Positions 57,341 to 64,000 of a stretch of DNA of 64,000 bases are shown piece after piece. The stretch is from positions 9,275,085 through 9,339,084 of the forward strand of contig NC_133494.1 of NCBI RefSeq assembly GCF_025370935.1, written 5' to 3'. The number at the start of each line of letters is the position of its first letter. Positions within the stretch are counted from its first letter, which is position 1. Source of the DNA: Choristoneura fumiferana (lineage: Eukaryota; Arthropoda; Insecta; Lepidoptera; Tortricidae). Below the pieces are notes generated by a model. That model saw nothing but the letters and a program-made list of their open reading frames with translations, was not told the DNA's origin and searched no databases. The position numbers and the translations under genes are program-made.

Positions 57341-58206
57341 AATAAATAAATAAGTTTCATAGGACCCCCAACACCAACTCAGTCCCAAACCAAGCAAAGC
57401 CCGCACTAACGTATACCTGGCAACGGACAAACACCCCCATACAAACAAATACAACCGCAGAAACGTCCACATTCTGTCATTGCTCTTCAATATTCTTTTT
57501 AATCCTTTGGCTCCTTTATATCTTTCTGAGCGATTCAGCTACTTAGCTGAAGGCAGCCAACATCGTTTGCGGTCAAGCGCCAATCTTCTTCTAGCATCTC
57601 CTACCTCATCCAAGATCTACTCCAAATCCTTTTCTGTGCATGCGGTTAGGTTGTGGAATCGTTCCGATCACCGTCCGACAATCTTCCTCCGTATACTCGT
57701 TCAGGGAGACATTGAAGAAGATGTAGCTCACACTAGTTCCTTGATTATAAGTAAGTAATTATCCTTTATACTTGTATTATTTATGTATTGTATGTAAATT
57801 TGTGTAGTATTTTATTTTATATTTAGTTATATATGTGTTATATATTTATTGTATATAGTTAGGTATTTGAGGTTTACATATGCATTTATATTTATTCAAA
57901 TGTTTTGCTCTATTTGTCGATCCTTGTTTTTTTGATGGCTCCTCTACCACTCAAAGGTTGACTGGCACAGATCCCTGCAGGGATAAGTCCGCCTCTGTAC
58001 TTAACATAACTTTTATTTATGTAAACTTTTTGTTTTTCCTTTCTGTACAATAAAGAGTACAAACAAACAAACAAACAATACATACTGAACACCCAATACC
58101 CAAAAACAAACACCCGCATCACCCAAAGAAACACCCACCCCAGCCGGGGACCGAACCCGAGGCCCCAAGCCCCACAGTCAGGCTCTCCACTTGGCCATCC
58201 GGTCGT
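57341..58206 (-). mobile_element. tRNA-derived SINE, family A, split by a LINE fragment and unusually T-to-C changed
   Basis: The 3' half of the SINE (minus strand) is 57341-~57436, from its AATAAATAAATAAG tail to 'ggcaacggacaaacac'. The 5' half is ~58077-58206, from 'acatactgaacacccaata' to the tRNA-like head 'ccacttggccatccggtcgt'. The interval is a LINE 3' fragment. Compared with the copies at 7054-7323 and 51687-51944, many plus-strand T residues are C in both halves (for example 'agcccgcac' for 'agcttgtgt', 'ccccaagcccc' for 'cctcaagcttt'). Confidence 0.75.
57437..58076 (+). mobile_element. LINE 3' end with the RT C-terminus, inserted in a SINE
   Basis: An open frame to 57758 encodes PLYLSERFSYLAEGSQHRLR, then SSANLLLASPTSS and KSFSVHAVRLWNRS. 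This 'YL..RF..L....R.RS..LL..P......KSFSV.A.RLWN' wording is the C-terminal signature of CR1/Jockey-like LINE polyproteins. A ~300-bp 3' UTR follows, with 'gtacaataaagagtac' and an (AAAC)n tail at 58058-58076. The rest of the element is absent. Confidence 0.7.
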
Positions 58207-60265
58207 TAAATTAATGGGTGTAATAATTAATATAATAATTAATTTAAATATGTAATGCATGCACTTATGATAATGTTCTGTGATTCAAAATGGAAATAAA
58301 GAGGCTATAATAATAATACATATAAACATCACCTCAATTTACTGTTGCCTGACTTAGTTAAAATTATGCCGGGAACGCTAGTTATGTAATGCAAATTCAT
58401 GTATGTACCTAGTGTTTGCTTTTCCTATGAATAATGGTTCATGCAATTAAATGTTTTGCCCTACTTGATAATGCTGCTCTGCATGCCCCCCCAGATACTT
58501 AAGCAATCATACCATACATACCTAAGTTTGAATTATACAACGAAAGTAGACTTCACAAAAATACAATGTAATTAGAAAGTAATCGCATAAACCTATAAAT
58601 TGCTAACCTATACCATAATACACAACAAGCAGCACAGGAATCAGAAAGGTAAGCATTATCTATTATTGCCAAACTACAGTAAAATTTAATTATATAGATT
58701 TGTTTTCTTATATTGCCAATAAAATCACTCAAGTCTATCTATTCTAGAAGGTTAGTTTGCACAATATCAATGTACAGCTGATCCATTCAATAACTTGAAA
58801 AAGTCTTAGATATTGGACTATACCACCGCCCGTGTAGGTTATTAAAATACATATAAATAAAATCAATTAGAATACTTTGTAATGAAATACTCACCCTATC
58901 TAAGTGTATATATAATTATGTGCTTTGCTTCATCCATCTGCGTAGCCTTACTAAATATTTACATGACACTACTACGATTATTAAACTAATTTGTTAGTTG
59001 AAGTACAATTCTTTTGTACAATAAAGAGGTTGTTTACACACATACATGTTGTCACACAATGACGCAAGCACCGCACAGTCCTCAAAAAGTCTTTTAAACT
59101 CTCTAAGTAAACCCTGCACATTACTTTCATATTATTATTATTTTATTTTTGCTTTTCAACGAAAATCGTATCGTACATCGTATAAATTTTGACAGCTACG
59201 TACTGACTGATATTTGCGTTCGGATATATGAACACTATTATCATTAAACTTTAAAACATATCACGGTCATAATCTTAACCCTACTTTACTTTATACGCTA
59301 AATAATTAGTGTATTACAATTGTACATTGTTTCCTAGAAAATAACGGTAATTCTACTAAAATTGTTATCTAGTTTCATAAAATTCATACGGTCGTGCCCG
59401 TGCCCCCAAGTGTGGAATGCACTAGCTAAACGCAATCGGAGCTGCGTTTCGCTATAATAGTTTCCGAACAGCTAAATGTGTCAACCATTAACTGACATTG
59501 ACAATGACTGTTATCAATTATCAATGAACTATTGTTTTTGACCCTGGCAATTTTGACAACTCACATAGTACTACGCCTGCCTGCTCCATAGACAATATTA
59601 AATATCTTACCGTTACGAAAGTTTATTTCTCTTGACAGAAAGAACATTATTGCAATGTATTTATAGGTATTTACACAATTTTATTATAATTACGTTCTAT
59701 TTTTACTACGCGATGCATTTATTCCTTTCGAATATCTAAATGTCTGTTACGAATGCTAATCTGTATATTTGTTAGAAAGAGACGAATGACAATAGACAAA
59801 ATCGATGCAATCTGGCAGACCCTTTACTGGAATATTAAATTAAATATATTTACGTCTAAGCTTCATCTTTGTTTTAGGTCGTTTACCATAAATAATTAGG
59901 GCACTTTTGTCCTTTTATTTTATTTGATATTTTTACTACAAAACTGTTCTTTCCTATCTGCCGCCATCATCTTCTAATCAATGCTGTCATCTCAATATTA
60001 AAAAATATTAAAGGTCGTTATACACTATAACAAACGGTTGACATACACTAAAACAATCTTAATGGTAAAATTTATATGATATGAATACCTAACTATTATA
60101 TTTAACAGCTAGCAAAGAATTTATAATGTATCGTACAAAACCCGCTAACCATAATCACAGTTGTGACGATGAATGGACATCCTTATATCGAGTAATTATT
60201 TTTATTTTGGCAACACGTATTTGTAATCTGTCAATAACCTAAAGAAAATATATTTTTTTTTTTCT
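58207..60265. other. Upstream region of the small gene; no feature recognised
   Basis: AT-rich. 59395-59470 is somewhat GC-richer (tcgtgcccgtgcccccaag) and could hold regulatory sequence or a divergent promoter, but nothing specific is visible. 'ttttgtacaataaagaggtt' at 59012 recalls the LINE tail at 58045. Confidence 0.3.
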
Positions 60266-60273
60266 TATAAAAG
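60266..60273 (+). promoter_or_regulatory. TATA-like box of the small three-exon gene
   Basis: TATAAAAG at 60266-60273 lies about 100 bp before the ATG. An initiator-like 'gcgcattgttt' sits about 30 bp downstream. The spacing fits a TATA promoter with a ~75-nt 5' UTR. Confidence 0.45.
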
Positions 60274-60372
60274 ATATGGCGTCTGCGCATTGTTTGTTTA
60301 TTGTGCCTATTTTGTACTTATTTTTGTTAATCTAAGTGGATGAATACGTATTATTTTACCGAGATAATCGCC

Positions 60373-62629
60373 ATGAAGACTCAAGAACGAATTTCAACCG
60401 AGAACCAAGACCACTCCGTCGAAAATACGCCTTACAATGATAAACAATCGGCTTCAATCCGAGTAAGTTACTATTACTTATTTTTACTTTAGTTGTTAGA
60501 TTATTTTAACCGTGATTTTGATGGAATAAGTTTTCGTTTTGTACATAATTCAGCCACAATGATATCTGAAACCGAGTTGTCTCAAACATACTAAATACCA
60601 TCGATGACTATGTAGCTTACGGCAATGTCATTACTAAATACCATGATAATAATCAGTTACTAACCTATGTTTTGACGGAAAATGATTGTAATTGTACCAC
60701 TGCATTCTATAAACAAAGTTAATAATCAGCCGATGTCTATCAATCTAACTTAACTTTTAATTTCCTGATAATACCTATAGTACACAAGCAAATCGTCTAT
60801 CTATTCTCCTTTTGTTATTGTTTTAACTATTTTATCAGGAAAGCACAAGTACAATTTGCTAACATACCTAAATTTTATCACACTACAACCATTCTAGGTA
60901 GAACATTTTCTAGTAATTATATTTAATTGAGATATATATATATGCTTGTTTGCAATGTGTCTATTACTTGAAATAAGTCTTGAAATTAACCTAATGCCAT
61001 AACATTTTAAAGTAAATGAAATTGTTTTTTTTTTTTGACCGAGAAGAAATTGGCTTTCACGGAACTTACTCAATATAAAATATATTTATATTTAACTTTA
61101 TTCTTAAATGTAACTAGACTAGAACCAGATTTTGATGCTTATTTCTTACTTTGTTTCAGCGCTGAGTATCTATCCTTAGTCTCGGGTTCGGGAAAGCTAA
61201 GGAGGATATTCCTTTGAATGATAATATAGGTATGGTATATATGTTTTTCTAATTATCTTCGTTATGTTCTTAGTTTTCTGTCTATGTATTAAAAATTATC
61301 AATGTCTATGGATTTATTTACAATCTTACTAAAATATTTTTCAGGTGACCTGGGCCCGAGGAAAACTTGACTTTTGCCCCGTGGTTAAAACACATGCCCT
61401 TGCTGATGTATTGAACACTGCTGACCAGCATTTTATTAAGGTAATATGTAGCCTACCTACCCTACCTTATCTATAAATTAGTCTATGCACTTAATTGGGA
61501 ATTTATATGCAGATTTAATTTTTATTTATTTTTTATTTTTAGAAAAAACCTTTCCTACTAGTCCGGCCCTAGTTAACTTACAATCACTATTGTCTCTGTT
61601 ACTCAGACTACTTCTTGCTCTATTCACAATCATCATTATCATCATCTTCATCATCACATCAGCCAGAGGAAGCCCAGGGCTGGACAGAAGTCCCCACACA
61701 ACCCAGTGGCCTCGGTTGGTGTCAGCTATTTTCAATGAACTATTTAGTAAACCAAACCACAATAACAAACCCTAAAGGAGAACCAATCTTATTTTAATTG
61801 TTATTTGTCAATGACATGATTGGAATTTTTATTTTTCTATTATTATTAATCTTATTTATACCTTTGACGATTTCAATATAAATTCTTACACTTAACTGAC
61901 ATTTATTTAAATTATAATGCAATCCTATATTGAATGAGTAAACTAACTAACCCAAACTACTTCAATGTGTTATATTAGAGTTAAGGAACTCTGTAAATAT
62001 CATCTCTTTGTTTCAGGCATTAATTTTATTTGTTTGTGCCCCCACTACCTGTAATCATATAATAAGCTACGCCAATTTCAGATTATTTAGTTTCTATTAC
62101 ATGTCTGACAATATTCTTACATTTCTTAAATGATGGGCCTAGTTGTACTTGACTTCTCTAATTTTTAATTTGTTATTTCCCTCCTAACTTCTAGTAAACT
62201 CTAGTTCTCACTATTGAACTTCATGAACTCCATAATTTTAAAATACAACAAACAGGACCCATCATGCTATACACAGGAGCAACATTCACCTCGACGTTTC
62301 GACCACTAATAACAATATAATGATATAACGTGCTTGTAACTTCCTAGGTCTGCTGTGTTCATGGAGTCGAACCATTTTTACTTGACTTTACACAACTCAG
62401 TTACTTACATCAAAACTACTACTACTTAAATAATTACTAAATTATTTAATCACTCAAGAGATCACTATATTTAATGTAATTAACTTATTCTTCTTCACGC
62501 TTTATTTAATTAATTATAACATCACTAACTTCAACCTCTCACTCAATCACTGTTTTTACCGAAAGTTGTTTACATAATTTTTGATTTATTTTTCAGAACA
62601 AAATGTACAAGGAGCGCTGCAACCAATAA
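60373..62629 (+). CDS. Small three-exon gene, ~72-residue protein of unknown function
   Basis: Exons: 60373-60462 (30 codons, ATG in good context 'atcgccATGa', donor CGA|GTAAGT); 61345-61440 (32 codons, acceptor ttttcag, donor AAG|GTAATA); 62597-62629 (10 codons plus TAA, acceptor tttttcag). Both introns are phase 0 and all sites are canonical GT-AG. The middle exon is clearly less AT-rich than the flanks. The N-terminal third is hydrophilic (STENQDHSVENTPYNDKQ). The middle exon reads VTWARGKLDFCPVVKTHALA, then DVLNTADQHFIK. The last exon gives NKMYKERCNQ. There is no signal peptide or membrane segment, so it is probably a soluble intracellular protein. I do not recognise the family. The gene lies between two LTR-like repeats; intron 1 contains only AT-rich sequence, and intron 2 a (TCATCA)n-like run near 61625-61665. 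Confidence 0.65.
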
Positions 62630-62833
62630 GAAAACTACTTCTGCTGTAGAAGAATACGACCACCTATTATGAGCTCCTATTTCCCACTTATACTTTCCTT
62701 TTTCACGTCAACAAAATTGTTGCTATAACCAATTGTCACGTGACAACAGATTATAACAACACTCGACCCAAACAAGGCAAAATCAACTTTATATCATATC
62801 TACGCGCAACGTAACATGAATGAATTGTATTCT

Positions 62834-62897
62834 AATAAATGATTTAACAGAGAAATGATTATTTAAGGACCCAGTGAAACAGTAATGGAAAAATAAA
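62834..62897 (+). terminator. Poly(A) signals of the small gene
   Basis: AATAAA at 62834-62839 and again near 62892 ('aaaaataaagac'), 200-265 bp after the stop codon and just before a Helitron copy. Either could end the transcript. Confidence 0.4.
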
Positions 62898-62925
62898 GAC
62901 TAATAAATTTAAATGAAGTAGGTAA

Positions 62926-63142
62926 TCCCTACTATCCCTACTAATATTATAAATGCGAAAGTAACTCTGTCTGTCTGTCTGTTACGCTTTCACGCCGAAA
63001 CCACTGAACTGATTTTGATGAAATTTAGTATATAGATAGTTTGAACCCTAAGGATCAACATAGGATACCTTTTATTTCGGTAGAGGGCGCCGTCGCGCGA
63101 TAACCTAGATCCGCGCAGACGAAGTCGCGAGCATAAGCTAGT
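62926..63142 (+). mobile_element. Lep1-like non-autonomous Helitron, complete-looking
   Basis: Starts 'tccctactatccctactaat' and 'attataaatgcgaaagta', has (CTGT)n, 'tttcacgccgaaaccactga' and 'gttttgatgaaatttagt'-like body blocks, and ends 'cgaagtcgcgagcataagct' then AGT. TC at the start and CTAGT at the end are Helitron termini. Inserted just 3' of the small gene. Confidence 0.8.
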
Positions 63143-63174
63143 TGGTAATAATTACTAAAACATACATACTATCC

Positions 63175-63191
63175 TGGTCGTCACGGCACCA
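63175..63191 (-). other. Putative retrotransposon primer-binding site (minus strand)
   Basis: On the minus strand, TGGTGCCGTGACGACCA lies 4 bp inside the edge of the right LTR-like repeat (63195/63196). TGG-initial, tRNA-complementary sequence at that place is what follows a 5' LTR. It suggests the right repeat is a 5' LTR read on the minus strand. Only about 50 bp of the following internal sequence is left before the Helitron. Confidence 0.45.
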
Positions 63192-63195
63192 AAAT

Positions 63196-64000
63196 TGTAA
63201 CGAATCCTCCCTACCTTTATTAATTTCTAACCTACCTACCTACCCCGAAGCCTATATCGATGCCTACATACTGAACTAATATTTTATTACCTATTTATTT
63301 ATTAATATATTATTATTTTATTACCTTATTATGGGTCCTCAACCTACAAAATTACCTAAACCTAACTCAAGTTGATTTACCTTGTTTAAGTCATAAGATT
63401 GGCCAAGTGATCGCTAGCGGTCTAGAATAAGGAACCTACGTTGTGTCCGAAGAAGTAACCCTTTAGTTCGTTTAGTATAATGGGAAAAGAGCTCAATTAA
63501 TAATATTTTTATATAATTTAACTAAATAATAAAGAAAAGACAAAAGAAGGTTGAATGAAGAAAGTTATTAAAGTTTAGTTTCTTATAGGTCATTATGTCT
63601 ATAGTCTATGATATGTTCGTGTGGAAGAGGTATTTTATACCGCAGCTAAAGTTCAGAGGCCCACTCCCCGCCCCTGAAAGTGGCTTTCGTCACCGAACTG
63701 GATGTTGCCTCCTCTGCGTTAGCCCTGAAGGAGCATACTACCTTTTCCTTGTTAGGAAATAAAACATATCATTATGTTATATGAGAGGACATTTCAAAGG
63801 GAAGTCAATTATAGCCTGAGGCTGTTCCTGGATCAAACCCGTGATCACAATACTCCTGCAGTAACAAAGCCAACTTCAGTAGTACGAAGATGTAACTTCA
63901 ATGGTTCATCATATCGACTAATAAGTAACTTCCGGATCACCTGGTACCGGTCAGCCACTGACTTGCATCTGCCTTAGTCTTAGTCAAAATGACTTGCATT
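63196..64000. repeat. LTR-like direct repeat, right copy (cut by window end)
   Basis: Starts TGTAACGAATCCTCCCTACC and runs to the end of the window, matching 52906-53707 almost base for base. The TGT...-type end and the adjacent primer-binding-like site support an LTR, probably in minus orientation. It continues beyond the window. Confidence 0.75.

Noticed and set aside
57910..58260. 116-codon minus-strand frame
   Set aside because: It reads through the LINE tail and the SINE copy; the Gly/Trp-rich part is the translation of the SINE tRNA-like head.
61600..61770. Possible SINE fragment and 96-codon frame in intron 2 of the small gene
   Set aside because: Only a (TCATCA)n-like run and a short GC-richer piece are visible; not enough to name an element or a coding exon.
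52906..64000. A single full-length 11-kb LTR retrotransposon bounded by the two direct repeats
   Set aside because: The interval has no gag/pol motifs in any frame and contains a spliced gene, a SINE and a Helitron; separate insertions or a duplication edge fit better.

Overview
The window looks like nuclear DNA of a lepidopteran (moth or butterfly). It is AT-rich and almost free of long host reading frames. It is full of interspersed repeats of types common in Lepidoptera: tRNA-derived SINEs, RTE-type LINE tails, Lep1-like non-autonomous Helitrons ending in CTAGT, short palindromic MITEs, and copia, BEL/Pao and piggyBac-like elements. No bacterial, viral-particle or CRISPR-like system is present. 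The assembly has one 100-N gap (24391-24490).

Layout. 1-9.5 kb is a mosaic of SINEs, RTE and other LINE 3' ends, Helitron pieces and TIR/MITE elements. 9.77-10.7 kb is an internally deleted Ty1/copia element whose protease region runs straight into RNase H, followed by the start of its LTR. 10.77-21.47 kb is a nested structure. The outer layer is a piggyBac-like element (TTAA at both ends, 10-bp terminal inverted repeats) carrying an 84-bp-period tandem repeat and a ~1.7 kb inverted duplication. Inside it sits a nearly intact, recently inserted 7.8 kb BEL/Pao retrotransposon with gag and pol in one frame, separated by a single TGA. 21.5-24.4 kb holds more repeats and a CpG-rich patch.

24.5-44 kb is mostly unannotatable sequence, probably intronic or intergenic. 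It contains one probable minus-strand coding exon abutting the assembly gap, two weak GC-rich exon/promoter candidates, two copies of a hairpin MITE, a 224-bp CpG-rich inverted repeat, a TA-flanked MITE and a second copia LTR fragment. 44.5-48.95 kb is a 5'-truncated, frameshifted non-LTR retrotransposon (endonuclease, reverse transcriptase, RNase H) with a poly(A) tail. 49-52 kb is mostly plain sequence, plus a repeat interrupted by a SINE.

52.9-64 kb is bracketed by two nearly identical >=800-bp direct repeats that look like LTRs. Between them lie a diverged tandem duplication, a SINE split by a LINE fragment, and the one convincing host gene: a three-exon gene for a ~72-residue protein of unknown function, with a TATA-like box, phase-0 introns and a poly(A) signal. 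Apart from that gene and the minus-strand exon, every recognisable coding sequence belongs to transposable elements. All identifications are by eye from sequence motifs; no database search was possible.
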